A DNA stretch of 64,000 nt from Burkholderia sp. Leaf177 (GTDB lineage Bacteria; Pseudomonadota; Gammaproteobacteria; Burkholderiales; Burkholderiaceae), in contig NZ_LMPF01000012.1 in NCBI RefSeq assembly GCF_001424345.1, positions 63,662 through 127,661 of the forward strand, in the 5' to 3' direction. Both the position numbers and the translations under genes were made by a program. Position 1 is the stretch's first letter. Each line of letters opens with the position of its first letter. Of this stretch, positions 9,495 to 19,262 are shown piece by piece. The notes below the pieces were generated by a model, which was not told where the DNA came from, did no database searches, and was given only the letters and a program-made list of their open reading frames with translations.

Positions 9495-9520
9495 AACGAG
9501 GGCGATCGCCCTCGTTTATT
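9495..9520 (+). terminator. Probable terminator of the tad operon
   Basis: Immediately after the tadG stop there is a perfect 22-base palindrome with half AACGAGGGCGA, followed by tatt. It can fold into a GC-rich stem with a tiny loop. Placement at the end of the operon supports a terminator, although the T tract is short. Confidence 0.65.
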
Positions 9521-9756
9521 CAAACCGAGTTAGTTAGGGTTCCTGAGGTAGAGGCACCTATGAAGCTCATGGTCCTGTGAACCGGGTATCTTTGCCGCTG
9601 CCGGCGAGACGCACGGGTCGATACGGAATCTTTTTCCACTCTTTATCGATTGTCATCGACGAATGTTGAAAAGCCGGTATCGACATCGTTTTGACTATCA
9701 AGATTCCTCGCGCAGGGCCGTTAGAAGCCACATACAACCTGCTACGTAATCACTTG

Positions 9757-10905
9757 ATGACCAGTAGAAAACGCCATTTTCGTCGATGGATCACGGGCGG
9801 CGCGAGCATCGCCGCCGTGGGACTTCTGTGCGCGTCGCACGCACCGGCCGCTTTCGCCGAAGAAACCGCGGCTCCGGACAACGCGCAACGCATGTTCACG
9901 CTGAGCGGCTTCGGCACGCTCGGCATGACGCATTCCAGTCTGGACACCGCCGACTTTACAAGCACCGCATTCGAACCGAACGGCGCAGGCCATAGCCGCA
10001 AGTACGACTTCGCGAACGACAGCAAGATCGGATTGCAGCTCGCCGGACAGTTCACCGACAAGCTTTCTGCAGTTGTCCAGGTTGTGTCCGAGCACAGATA
10101 CAACAACACGTTCGTGCCGACGCTCGAATGGGCCAACGTGAAGTACGCGTTCACACCCGATTTCAGCGTGCGCGCCGGACGGATCGAACTGCCCACTTTC
10201 TTGAACTCCGATTATCGGAACGTGGGCTACGCAAATCCTTGGGTGCGCGTACCCATCGAGGTGTACAACACCGTGCCGATCACGAACAGCGACGGCGCGG
10301 ACATGTCCTACCGGTTACGCCTGGGCAGCGTCGCGAACACGGTTCAGCTGCTCTACGGCTACAGTTCGTTCCACGTCAATCCGGGCATGCTCAAGGCATA
10401 CGGAACCGCGATAACCGGTGTGTTCGATACCCTCGAATACGGCAACCTCACACTGCACGCCGGATACCTTCACGCCAACGTCAAGCTCGATTTCCTGCCG
10501 GAAAAAGAACCGGTGAATGTCTACAGCGTCGCAGCGGCGTATGACAGCGGCCCGTGGTTCGTGCAGGGCGAACTGGCGCGCGTGACCGTGAACCAGGTCA
10601 CGCCCGGCTACGTGAGCGGCTACGTGACCGGTGGTTATCGGCTGGGCAAGTTCACGCCGTTTGCGACTTACTCGCAAGCGCATTCTCTCGACCGCCCGAC
10701 GCTCTCGTACAACTACAACATGGGGCAGAAGGACGTTTCGTTCGGATTGCGCTGGGATGTCGTCAAGAACGTGGACCTCAAGGTGCAGTACGACCATGTC
10801 TGGCTGCCTGCGAACTCGACCGGCTCATTCATCAACTTCCAGCCGAACTATCAACTCGGCAGCGGCACGAATGTGATTAGTGCCGCACTCGATTTCGTCT
10901 TCTGA
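9757..10905 (+). CDS. Outer-membrane porin-like protein
   Basis: 382 residues beginning with a signal peptide (basic start, hydrophobic core GGASIAAVGLLCASHA, cleavage probably near AFAEE). The mature protein has alternating short strands typical of a beta barrel (LSGFGTLGMTH, GLQLAGQFTDKLSAVVQVV and others) and ends in Phe, as porins do. The specific substrate cannot be read from the sequence. The ATG at 9757 is preferred to a TTG at 9691 because it starts the signal peptide. The next gene follows 10 bases later and the third is a c-di-GMP protein, so this porin may supply the ligand for that sensor. Confidence 0.85.
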   Translation: MTSRKRHFRRWITGGASIAAVGLLCASHAPAAFAEETAAPDNAQRMFTLSGFGTLGMTHSSLDTADFTSTAFEPNGAGHSRKYDFANDSKIGLQLAGQFTDKLSAVVQVVSEHRYNNTFVPTLEWANVKYAFTPDFSVRAGRIELPTFLNSDYRNVGYANPWVRVPIEVYNTVPITNSDGADMSYRLRLGSVANTVQLLYGYSSFHVNPGMLKAYGTAITGVFDTLEYGNLTLHAGYLHANVKLDFLPEKEPVNVYSVAAAYDSGPWFVQGELARVTVNQVTPGYVSGYVTGGYRLGKFTPFATYSQAHSLDRPTLSYNYNMGQKDVSFGLRWDVVKNVDLKVQYDHVWLPANSTGSFINFQPNYQLGSGTNVISAALDFVF

Positions 10906-10915
10906 TGAGTGCACC

Positions 10916-11353
10916 GTGAAGAACGCCAACCAATACATCAGGTCAGCATTGATCGCCATGCTTCTCGGGTTGTCCGGGCAGTCGGTCATGGCGCAGCTCG
11001 TCGTGGTGGTATCCACCAAGAGCACGCTCTCCGCATTGAGCGAACAGCAAATCGCCGACATCTTCCTCGGGCGCGCAGCCTACTTTCCGGGCGGAGCGAG
11101 CGCCATTCCGATCGACTTGCCGGAAGACGCAGCCGCGCGCAGCGAGTTTTATCGAAGGCTCACAGGGAAGTCCACTTCGCAAATGAAGGCCTATTGGTCC
11201 AAGCTGATCTTCACGGGCCGCGGCCAGCCGCCGCGCGAAGTGCAAGGTCCCGCGGCAATCAAGCGAGCGCTTGCCGAGACGCCGAACGCCATTGGCTACA
11301 TGGATTCCAGCGATATTGACGAAAGCGTCAAACCGCTGCTTACGCTCAATTGA
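10916..11353 (+). CDS. Short PstS-like periplasmic phosphate-binding family protein
   Basis: About 145 residues with GTG start at 10916, a signal peptide ending near VMAQ, and the shortened PstS-like fold of small phosphate-ABC substrate-binding family proteins: LSEQQIADIFLGRAAYFPGG, an AYWSKLIFTGRG segment and the ANAIGYM-like PNAIGYMDSS motif. No cognate ABC permease is nearby, so it is likely a periplasmic ligand-binding or sensing partner rather than part of a transporter. It begins 10 bases after the porin and lies 107 bases before a large PAS/GAF/GGDEF/EAL receptor. ATG and GTG starts further upstream would overlap the porin. Confidence 0.8.
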   Translation: MKNANQYIRSALIAMLLGLSGQSVMAQLVVVVSTKSTLSALSEQQIADIFLGRAAYFPGGASAIPIDLPEDAAARSEFYRRLTGKSTSQMKAYWSKLIFTGRGQPPREVQGPAAIKRALAETPNAIGYMDSSDIDESVKPLLTLN

Positions 11354-11460
11354 CGAAAGCCAACGCGGGACGAAAAAAACGCTCACGAGGCGCTTCGTCT
11401 CCACACCATGCCACACGCGATGGCTTTTAGATCGCGCAGTGAAATACCGGAATTGGCAAG

Positions 11461-14400
11461 ATGAACTTCAGTCGCCGACAGTCACCAGCACAACGCGATA
11501 CCTCACACAGGCAGCCGGAAAGCGTTATCGACGCAGGCACTGCCGCCCCCAGCCGCATGCAATTTTTCGGGCGTGGCAAGCGCGCGATCGTCAAACGGCT
11601 CGCCGAGGCACACATCCTGATACCGGTTTTCACGGGACTGCTGCTGTGCATTGCGTGGGCATCGGTGTTCCATCTGGTTTCAGTCGAAGGCGATGTCGCC
11701 GAAGACACGGCGGCGCAGTCGAGCCGCGAGATAGCCGACACCTACGAAGCACAACTGGTGCGCAATCTCAGTTCTATCGACCAGACGCTCAAGACGGTCA
11801 AGTACGCCTATGAAACCAAGAGCGGCACGACCATGGACGAGCTGCAGAAGAATGGGCTGCTGCCGCCTTCCATCGTCTTTCGTGTTTCGGTTGCAGGACC
11901 GGACGGAGCGGTCTTCGCTGCATCCGGTTCGCACGGGCCATCGAATGTTGCGACCGACCCGTGTTTCGCCACGTTGCGCATGCAGGCCGATGCAACACCG
12001 TGCGTGAGCCGCGTCAGCGTCAACCACGAAACGGACGCGCCGGAGATCACGTTCAGCCGGCGTCTGGAAGCCGCCGATGGCAGTTTCAACGGCAGCGTGA
12101 TGCTCGCCATGGACCCGTCCTACTTCACGAGCGGTTACGAATATGCGCGCATGGGCGACAAGGGCATGCTCCTGCTCGTCGGAACGGACGGAGTCGTGCG
12201 CGCTCAGCAAACGGGCGAGTACACCTCGTGGGGCAGATCGATATCGACTGTCGCCATTGCGGTCGCGCAGCAAGCGTTGCCAAGCGGCGCAAGGGTCGGT
12301 CCCTGGGATCAGGGCATTCGGCGATACACCACGATCCGGACCATCCACGGTTTTCCGCTGATTGCGATGGTCGGGCTTAGCCAGGGCGAGCAGCTTGCCG
12401 TTTTTCGCAAGCACAGGCACGACTACGTGCTGTGGACGGCCATTGGAAGTGCTTTGCTGATCGCCCTCGCTGCAGCGCTGAGCCGTTCGAGCTGGCAGCT
12501 TGCCGTCAGCCGTCGTCGTGCACGTCAGGCGCAGCAAACGTACTACGCTGCGTCGGAGAGAAGTCTCGACGCGTTTTTCGTGTTTCGCTCCGAGCGCGAT
12601 GGCGCCGGCAATCTGCTGGGTTTCGTGATGACGGACGCCAACCGGCGCGGCAGTGTCGTGCTCGGATTGCCACGCGAGATGCTGGTTGGCCGCAGCCTCG
12701 ACGCCATTTTTCCGAGCGCACGGCAGAACGGCATGTTCGATGAATTCGCGGCCGTCGCGGAAACCGGCACGGTGAACGAACACGAGTGGATGCACTTGCG
12801 TACCGACGACACGAAAGTATGGCTCCAGCGTCAGGTGGTGCGAGTGGACGACGGCGTGGTTGCCATCATGCGCGACATCAGTTCCCGCAAGCGGGCGGAA
12901 GTGCGGCGCGCCGAGCATAATCGCGTGCTCGAAATGATCGCGACCAGCACGCCGCTGGAAGAGGTGTTGTCTTACCTTGCGAGCCTGCTTGAATCCCAGA
13001 TTTCAGGCGTTGTATGTGTTGCCTTGCTGCGTGACGACGACGGCCTGCATCTGAAGCTGGGCGCAGCTCCGCAGCTTCCCGAGCTGTACTGCAAACGGAT
13101 CAACGGATCGCTGATTGGTGCCGATGCCGGTCCGAGCGGCCGTGCCATTCACACGCGCCAGCCCGTGTACATTCCGGACGCGAGCAAGGACCCGGTTTTC
13201 GTGCAGCAGATGCAGGCGTTCGGTTTGAGCGGCTATCAGGCGTGCTGGGCGGTCCCGATTCTCGCGCACGACGGCAGCGCGTTGGGTGCGCTGACTTTAT
13301 TCGCGCATGATGCGCACGAGCCTTCGGCGACCGAAGCGCAAGTCATTGCAATGGGCACACGTATCGCCGGCATTGCAATCGAACGGCACCGCGCCGAAGA
13401 GCGGATCCGGCACATGGCCAATCATGATGCGTTGACGGGCCTGCCCAACCGCACGTTGCTTTCCGACCGGCTGAATCAGGTGCTGCTGCATGCACGGCGA
13501 TACGAGCGCGGCGTTTCGGTCGTCTTCATCGACCTCGATAACTTCAAGCTCATCAACGACAGCCTCGGCCATCGCGCGGGCGACGATTTGCTTCGCACGG
13601 TCGCGGCCCGCATGTCCGATTGCCTGCGCGCAACCGACACGGTCGTTCGTCTCGGCGGCGATGAATTCGTGATCGTGCTGTTCGACGAAGAGCAGAATGG
13701 CCCGGGCATTCACAAGACCATCGAGAAGATCCGCGAAAGGATCATGGAGCCTGTCGAGCTGAACGGCGAGCATTACCGCGTGACGTGCAGCATGGGCGTG
13801 GCGAGCTACCCAGCCGACGGCGCCACCACGGAAAGCCTGCTGATGAATGCCGACGCCGCCATGTACCGGGCGAAGGAACTCGGCCGCAACAACTACCAGA
13901 TGTATACCCACGAGATGAACATCAAGGTGCACGAAAAACTGCGCCTGCAGGAGCAGTTGCGCGTGGCGTTATCGAACGGGGAATTTCATCTGGAATATCA
14001 GCCACAAGTCGATCTGCGCACCGAAAGCGTGTTCGGAGTGGAGGCGCTGCTGCGCTGGCAGCATCCAATAGACGGCAACATTTCACCCGCCACATTCATT
14101 CCGGTTGCAGAAGAAACGGGCCTTATCATTTCCATTGGCGACTGGGTGCTGCATAAGGCCTGCTTGCAGAACAAGCTCTGGCAGGACATGGGATTTGCGC
14201 CCATGACGGTTTCCGTGAACGTGTCCGCGCGGCAATTCCTGCAGAAGGAACTCGTGTCACGTGTCGCGCATGCGCTCTCCGAAAGCCGGCTCGATCCGCA
14301 ATACCTGGAACTGGAACTGACCGAAAGCGTGATCATGCAGGATCTCGACGGCGCGATCACGACCATGCGGCAGTTGCAGGATATGGGCGTCCGTTTGTCG

Positions 14401-14736
14401 ATAGACGATTTCGGCACAGGATATTCCAGCCTCAGCGCGCTGAAGCACTTCCCTATCGTGCGCCTCAAGATCGACCAGTCATTCGTACGCGAACTGCCAG
14501 GCAAGGACGACGATCGCGCAATTGCGATGGCCGTCATTTCGCTCGGGCGCCAGTTGAATCTCAAGGTGATTGCGGAGGGCGTGGAAACTGAAACGCAGTT
14601 GGCCTTCCTTCGCGATAACGCATGCAATGAAATCCAGGGCTATCACTACAGCAAGCCGTTGAAGTCGCACGACCTGGAGCAGCTTCTCAGTCAGCCGTTC
14701 GTGTGGCCGGTTGGAACCACGGCTCTTGCAGATTGA
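11461..14736 (+). CDS. Membrane c-di-GMP enzyme: periplasmic sensor, PAS, GAF, GGDEF and EAL
   Basis: 1091 residues. Two membrane helices (about 44-66 and 322-342) bracket a Cache-like periplasmic domain. Then follow a PAS (about 360-470), a GAF (about 490-640), GGDEF (about 650-820) and EAL (about 830-1080). The synthase motif GGDEF is intact, and the inhibitory RxxD site is present as RATD five residues before it. The phosphodiesterase domain has GVEALLRW, SVNVSARQF, ELTES, DDFGTGYSS and AEGVET, so both activities look possible. It ends the porin/PstS-like set, suggesting that periplasmic ligand binding adjusts c-di-GMP, a second messenger that commonly controls pili. Confidence 0.92.
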   Translation: MNFSRRQSPAQRDTSHRQPESVIDAGTAAPSRMQFFGRGKRAIVKRLAEAHILIPVFTGLLLCIAWASVFHLVSVEGDVAEDTAAQSSREIADTYEAQLVRNLSSIDQTLKTVKYAYETKSGTTMDELQKNGLLPPSIVFRVSVAGPDGAVFAASGSHGPSNVATDPCFATLRMQADATPCVSRVSVNHETDAPEITFSRRLEAADGSFNGSVMLAMDPSYFTSGYEYARMGDKGMLLLVGTDGVVRAQQTGEYTSWGRSISTVAIAVAQQALPSGARVGPWDQGIRRYTTIRTIHGFPLIAMVGLSQGEQLAVFRKHRHDYVLWTAIGSALLIALAAALSRSSWQLAVSRRRARQAQQTYYAASERSLDAFFVFRSERDGAGNLLGFVMTDANRRGSVVLGLPREMLVGRSLDAIFPSARQNGMFDEFAAVAETGTVNEHEWMHLRTDDTKVWLQRQVVRVDDGVVAIMRDISSRKRAEVRRAEHNRVLEMIATSTPLEEVLSYLASLLESQISGVVCVALLRDDDGLHLKLGAAPQLPELYCKRINGSLIGADAGPSGRAIHTRQPVYIPDASKDPVFVQQMQAFGLSGYQACWAVPILAHDGSALGALTLFAHDAHEPSATEAQVIAMGTRIAGIAIERHRAEERIRHMANHDALTGLPNRTLLSDRLNQVLLHARRYERGVSVVFIDLDNFKLINDSLGHRAGDDLLRTVAARMSDCLRATDTVVRLGGDEFVIVLFDEEQNGPGIHKTIEKIRERIMEPVELNGEHYRVTCSMGVASYPADGATTESLLMNADAAMYRAKELGRNNYQMYTHEMNIKVHEKLRLQEQLRVALSNGEFHLEYQPQVDLRTESVFGVEALLRWQHPIDGNISPATFIPVAEETGLIISIGDWVLHKACLQNKLWQDMGFAPMTVSVNVSARQFLQKELVSRVAHALSESRLDPQYLELELTESVIMQDLDGAITTMRQLQDMGVRLSIDDFGTGYSSLSALKHFPIVRLKIDQSFVRELPGKDDDRAIAMAVISLGRQLNLKVIAEGVETETQLAFLRDNACNEIQGYHYSKPLKSHDLEQLLSQPFVWPVGTTALAD

Positions 14737-14935
14737 AGGCTGTCGAATTTTCGTCCGCCATGAATCATAGAACCGGACCATGTTCTACGAGCCCGCGCAT
14801 TTGACGCGGCAACCGTGTCACAGCGGCGCTTTTCTCAACCCGAATTTCATGACATTTTGATGAAGAGGCCCAAGTCGTATTACGAGGACTGACTTCTGAC
14901 GAGACATCGCCGATCCCCCGTCTTTTTGTATTAGG

Positions 14936-15388
14936 ATGGTTCGTATCAAGCGTCGCCTGTACAGTGCTGTTGCAATGCAGACGCTTGACGGAACCAAAAA
15001 AGACAACTGGGAGTTCAGCTTGAAGAAACGCGCCACCGTGATCTGTCTGAGAGGCAAGCGAATCCTCCTGGTAGCACGTCGTCAATCAAGATGGGCATTG
15101 CCAGGCGGAATCCTGAAACACGGCGAACTTCTCTCGGACGCCGCACGCCGGGAACTCAAGGAAGAGACGCGGCTTTCTGCCAAGTCAGCGAAGCATCTTT
15201 TCGACGTCAGAGGCAAGCAAAAGCATCATCACGTTTTCTCTTGCGAAATCTCACAGCGTGCCAAAGCTCGCCCGAGCAATGAAATAACGCGATGTCGATG
15301 GGTCCATTTCGAAGATATTCCCCGCCTCTTGACGAGCGCACCGACCACCGACATCGTCAAACTCATCGGTCAGCGGCGAAAGAAATAG
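14936..15388 (+). CDS. Nudix hydrolase
   Basis: 150 residues with a full Nudix box: GGILKHGE followed by LLSDAARRELKEET, matching Gx5Ex7REUxEExGU except that the Gly near the end is Thr. The N-terminal about 30 residues are an extension before the fold begins at KKRATVICLRGKRILLVAR. Enzymes of this type hydrolyse nucleoside diphosphates linked to another group; the substrate cannot be named. It stands alone and converges on the chemoreceptor gene downstream. Confidence 0.88.
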   Translation: MVRIKRRLYSAVAMQTLDGTKKDNWEFSLKKRATVICLRGKRILLVARRQSRWALPGGILKHGELLSDAARRELKEETRLSAKSAKHLFDVRGKQKHHHVFSCEISQRAKARPSNEITRCRWVHFEDIPRLLTSAPTTDIVKLIGQRRKK

Positions 15389-15406
15389 CTGCGTGGGATA
15401 ACGCAG
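15389..15406. terminator. Weak hairpin between convergent genes
   Basis: A 6-bp perfect stem CTGCGT/ACGCAG with a 6-base loop follows the Nudix stop. It lacks a T run, so it is only a possible terminator. Confidence 0.25.
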
Positions 15407-15466
15407 ATATCGAGCGCAGGTCTGTCTCCGCGCATCGGCATTGGATTGCCGAACAATGTCCCGACC

Positions 15467-17014
15467 TTAGACCGTGAACGCCTGCACGGCGCTGCGCAGT
15501 TGCTCGGTCTGCGCCTCCAGTTCGGTCGCAGTCGTCGCGCCATCCTGAACGAGTGACGCGTTCTGCTGAGTCATGCGGTCCATCATGGTCACCGCGGTGT
15601 TTATCTGGTCTATTCCCGCGCTTTGTTCCCGCGACGCGGTGGCGATGGCATCGACGAGTTCAGCGACGCCAGTCACAGAGCTGAGCAGCTCCACGATAGT
15701 GCGGCCAGCAACCTGTACGGTGGCGCCACTCGAATCGACCTCGCTCGTAACGCCGTTTATCAATGTGGCAATTTCCTTTGCGGCATTCGAACTGCGTTCG
15801 GCAAGTGCCCTGACCTCTTGTGCAACGACGGCGAATCCCCGGCCCTGTGCACCGGCACGCGCCGCTTCCACCGCCGCGTTCAACGCAAGCAGATTGGTCT
15901 GGAATGCAATGCCTTCTATGACCGACGTGATCTCGCGAATCTGCGCCGAGCGCCTGGCAAGACTGCCCATGCGCTCGACCGCGTCCGCAACTGCCCTGTC
16001 TCCATCGCGCGCCTTGTTCGTGGCGGACATTGCAAGCGTGCGTGCTTGCTCGGCGTGGTCGGCATTTGCTTTCACGGTCGATGCAAGCTGCTCCATGCTC
16101 GCCGACGTTTGTTCGATACCCGCCGCGTGCTCTTCGGTCCGGCTGGACAACGCGGTGTTGCCCGCCGTGATGTGCGAGGTCGTGCTCGCGATGGTGTCGG
16201 CGGTATGCTGGATTCCACCGATCATCGAGGCGAGCCGCGTTTGCATCAGGCTCATTGCGTGCATCATGCTCGATGTATCGTTTGATTTGACCGGAACGAC
16301 GACCGACAGATCGCCTCCCGCAATCCGATGTGCAACCGCGGCTGCCGTCGAGGGTTCGCCGCCAAGCTGAGCGAAAAGCACACGAACCATCGATACGCAA
16401 AGCAGGCCGACCAGCCCGACACCCGCTGCAATGCACGCGACGACGAGCCATTGCACGAGTCTGCTCACGTTTCTTGCATGTTCATATGCCTGCTGCGCTG
16501 CCACGAGTTGCAGCTGCCGAAGTTCGGTCCCTTCAGACTTCACCAACTTGATTGCTGGCTCGATTTGCTGCGTCACGACCCACTGCGCTTCGGATAAATT
16601 GTTGGCTTGCAGAAGCTTGGTCGTGGGCACAAATCTCTTGTCGCGCAGCGACCGCCAGTCAGCCATGAAGTGCGTTGCAAGCTTCTGCTCGGATTTGTCA
16701 TGAAGTCCACGCAAGTATTCGTCGAGCAAAACATCGATTCTTCCGACGCTCTTCCCTGTGGCTTGCGTAACGGTCTGAGTCTTTTGCGCCGATGGGTCCA
16801 GCACTGCATCGCTTATGGCAAAGTGCGTTTCCGAAACAAGCTCGTCGATAGTCGAGATGTTTTGAAGCGCCTTCGCTCGCCCTTCGTAAATGTCGCGGAG
16901 CGCTTCATTGCTTTGAGCGACCCCAAAAAGTCCAACGCCGCCCACGGCTACGAGTACAGCAGCAACCGCAAAAGTGACGATGGATAATCGGGCCTTGATC
17001 GTGAGTGTGCGCAT
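15467..17014 (-). CDS. Methyl-accepting chemotaxis protein
   Basis: 515 residues. An N-terminal membrane helix (about 8-28), a periplasmic four-helix-bundle-like ligand domain, a second helix (about residues 190-212), HAMP (ending [12 protein letters not shown]), and a signalling domain with the conserved tip [20 protein letters not shown]-type motif. The start at 17014 ([10 protein letters not shown]) is chosen because it directly precedes the first membrane helix; the open frame continues upstream without resemblance to the family. There is no C-terminal NWETF-like pentapeptide, so it probably relies on other receptors for CheR docking. Confidence 0.92.
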   Translation of the reverse strand: MRTLTIKARLSIVTFAVAAVLVAVGGVGLFGVAQSNEALRDIYEGRAKALQNISTIDELVSETHFAISDAVLDPSAQKTQTVTQATGKSVGRIDVLLDEYLRGLHDKSEQKLATHFMADWRSLRDKRFVPTTKLLQANNLSEAQWVVTQQIEPAIKLVKSEGTELRQLQLVAAQQAYEHARNVSRLVQWLVVACIAAGVGLVGLLCVSMVRVLFAQLGGEPSTAAAVAHRIAGGDLSVVVPVKSNDTSSMMHAMSLMQTRLASMIGGIQHTADTIASTTSHITAGNTALSSRTEEHAAGIEQTSASMEQLASTVKANADHAEQARTLAMSATNKARDGDRAVADAVERMGSLARRSAQIREITSVIEGIAFQTNLLALNAAVEAARAGAQGRGFAVVAQEVRALAERSSNAAKEIATLINGVTSEVDSSGATVQVAGRTIVELLSSVTGVAELVDAIATASREQSAGIDQINTAVTMMDRMTQQNASLVQDGATTATELEAQTEQLRSAVQAFTV

Positions 17015-17220
17015 CTGATTCCGGGGTATGAGCTTTGTTCGGGCAACCCGAACTGTCGATTGCAGACGGTAACCGCATGGGTTGTTTTGGCGCATGGAAT
17101 GCCCGCGCCGTTCGCCCGTGATAACGACCTTATTCAGCGAATGTTTAATGAAGCTTTTATGATCGTGCGCACCAACATCGAGCGCACTTATGGCAAACTT
17201 TTGCGAGTGGTCTACGAGTA

Positions 17221-17547
17221 ATGTGTCATGTGGCAAAGCGCATTCGCCGTTGTCGAACAAACCAGCAGACACACTCAAGCAATGCCATTCATGGCATTGC
17301 TCCATGCAACCCATCGCCGAGCGTTTTTGTGAAACACAGAACATCTCGTGAGATTCGCGGCGACTTCGCCTTGATTTCCGTCGAAACAATTCCGGTCGCA
17401 ACCGCGCTTGGGAAGTTCGAGCGTCTATGGGATGAAGCGAATGCGGCAGCTTCGCAGTTGGCGCTTATCGAAGACATTGCCGACTACATCACGCTGCTCA
17501 AAGATATGGACGTCTGGTTTCAGCAAGCCAAAAACCCGAGACTCTGA
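17221..17547 (+). CDS. Possible small hypothetical protein
   Basis: An open frame of up to 108 codons fills most of the 636-base gap between two chemoreceptor genes. The last about 60 codons (from [13 protein letters not shown] to the stop) have GC-rich third positions and read as a helical, acidic sequence ([19 protein letters not shown]); the first 50 codons look random. The real start may be a GTG at 17329 or a later TTG. No family recognised. The rest of the gap, 17015-17220 and 17548-17649, shows nothing convincing. Confidence 0.35.
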   Translation: MCHVAKRIRRCRTNQQTHSSNAIHGIAPCNPSPSVFVKHRTSREIRGDFALISVETIPVATALGKFERLWDEANAAASQLALIEDIADYITLLKDMDVWFQQAKNPRL

Positions 17548-17649
17548 AGCTTCCGTATATCCAGCTTCTTCTCTACAGATCTGTTCCTCGCTGCCGTTAA
17601 GCCGTGGTCAGCCGCGCAACGTATCGCGGCCTCCCCTTCGCGAGCCTTC

Positions 17650-19254
17650 ATGAAACTCAGTCTGAAAATTCCCCTTGCCTTTGCCGCCGCACTTCTTTTG
17701 ATGTTCAGTGGCGCGATCTACGGCATTTTTGCTCTCAACCAGTCTATCGATGCCTATAGCACCACGGTGCAGCAAAACGTTGCCAATGAACGGATGGTCT
17801 CGGCGACGCTCGTCGCATTCAAGCTGCAAGTGCAGGAGTGGAAAGACACACTCTTGCGCGGAAAGGATCCGGTCAAACTCGATCAATACTGGAGCGCATT
17901 TCAAACCCGTGAGAAAACCGTCGACACGCTCGCAGCCGAGTTGAAGACAACGCTGCCCGAAGGGGCCAGTCGCGACCTGATTGAAAAATTCGCGGCCGCT
18001 CATGTGTCCATGGGCGAGGGTTATCGAAAGGGATTTGACGCATTTAAGGCTTCCGGCTTCGAGCCGTCGGCGGGCGACAAGGCAGTAGCGGGCGTAGACC
18101 GGGAACCGGCAGCATTACTCGAACAGGCCGCGAAGAAAATCTCGGCCGACAGTGCGCAAGTCGCCGCAACAGCGGCCACCAACGCGCGCCACGCAACTGA
18201 AACCAGCATATCGCTGATGCTCGCCGTGCTGGCGCTGGCAATGATCGGCGGCTTCATGTTCAGCCGTTCGGTATCGCGTCCACTGGGTCGTGCTTTGGGT
18301 TGTGCGCGTGCGGTCGCGACCGGCGATCTCTCCCTTGATTTCGATTCGAGTGGCAAGGACGAGATTGCACAACTGCTCAATGCATTGAAGGACATGCAGT
18401 CGAGCCTCTCGCAAGTGGTTTCGAAAGTGCGCCGGAATGCCGAAGGCGTTGCGGTCGCGAGCGCCGAGATTGCGGCTGGCAACCTCAGCCTGTCATCGCG
18501 CACCGAGGAGCAAGCGGCTTCGCTGGAGGAAACGGCAGCCAGCATGGAAGAGCTGACCGCTACCGTGCGACTCAACGCAGAAAATGCGCGCAACGCATCG
18601 GCGCTTGCCGATCAAGCGTCGAGCACAGCGTCACGCGGCGGCAATGTGATGGACGACGTGATCCATACCATGCACGGCATTGCCGACAGTTCGAACAAGG
18701 TCACGGAAATCATCGCGGTGATCGACGGGATTGCGTTTCAGACAAACATTCTCGCGCTCAACGCAGCAGTCGAGGCGGCGCGTGCCGGCGAGCAAGGCCG
18801 CGGGTTCGCTGTCGTGGCCGCCGAAGTGCGCACGCTCGCACAGCGCAGCGCAACAGCTGCAAAAGAGATCAAGAGCCTGATTGCGCAATCGACCGAACGC
18901 GTGGATGCAGGTTCGGAACTGGTGAGCGGCGCGGGACAGATCATCGTGGATATTGTGGAATCGGTGCAGCGCGTGACGCATATAGTCGGCGATATTTCCT
19001 CGGCTTCGCAAGAACAGAGCACAGGAATCGAGCAGGTCAATACCGCCGTCACGCAAATGGACGAAGTGACGCAACAGAATGCTGCGCTAGTGGAGCAAGC
19101 ATCAGCGGCCGCGCATGCTCTTGCGGAGCAGGCGAATTCGCTGCGTGACGCGGTATCGGTATTCAAGTTGCGCGACGAGTCGAATCCGGTTCAAAAACAT
19201 CTGCGGGCAAGAGGACATGGCGTGCGCGACGAGATGTATTTCCAGGCGGCTTGA
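17650..19254 (+). CDS. Methyl-accepting chemotaxis protein
   Basis: 534 residues. A membrane helix at about 8-30, a periplasmic four-helix-bundle domain, a second helix around residues 193-212, HAMP with ATGDLSLDF, and the signalling domain. The kinase-contact tip [19 protein letters not shown] and adjacent methylation-helix heptads ([20 protein letters not shown]) are intact. The C-terminal tail lacks a CheR-docking pentapeptide. It is on the opposite strand from the other receptor. Its stop is only 8 bases from the convergent transporter gene. Confidence 0.95.
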   Translation: MKLSLKIPLAFAAALLLMFSGAIYGIFALNQSIDAYSTTVQQNVANERMVSATLVAFKLQVQEWKDTLLRGKDPVKLDQYWSAFQTREKTVDTLAAELKTTLPEGASRDLIEKFAAAHVSMGEGYRKGFDAFKASGFEPSAGDKAVAGVDREPAALLEQAAKKISADSAQVAATAATNARHATETSISLMLAVLALAMIGGFMFSRSVSRPLGRALGCARAVATGDLSLDFDSSGKDEIAQLLNALKDMQSSLSQVVSKVRRNAEGVAVASAEIAAGNLSLSSRTEEQAASLEETAASMEELTATVRLNAENARNASALADQASSTASRGGNVMDDVIHTMHGIADSSNKVTEIIAVIDGIAFQTNILALNAAVEAARAGEQGRGFAVVAAEVRTLAQRSATAAKEIKSLIAQSTERVDAGSELVSGAGQIIVDIVESVQRVTHIVGDISSASQEQSTGIEQVNTAVTQMDEVTQQNAALVEQASAAAHALAEQANSLRDAVSVFKLRDESNPVQKHLRARGHGVRDEMYFQAA

Positions 19255-19262
19255 GCGCGGCT

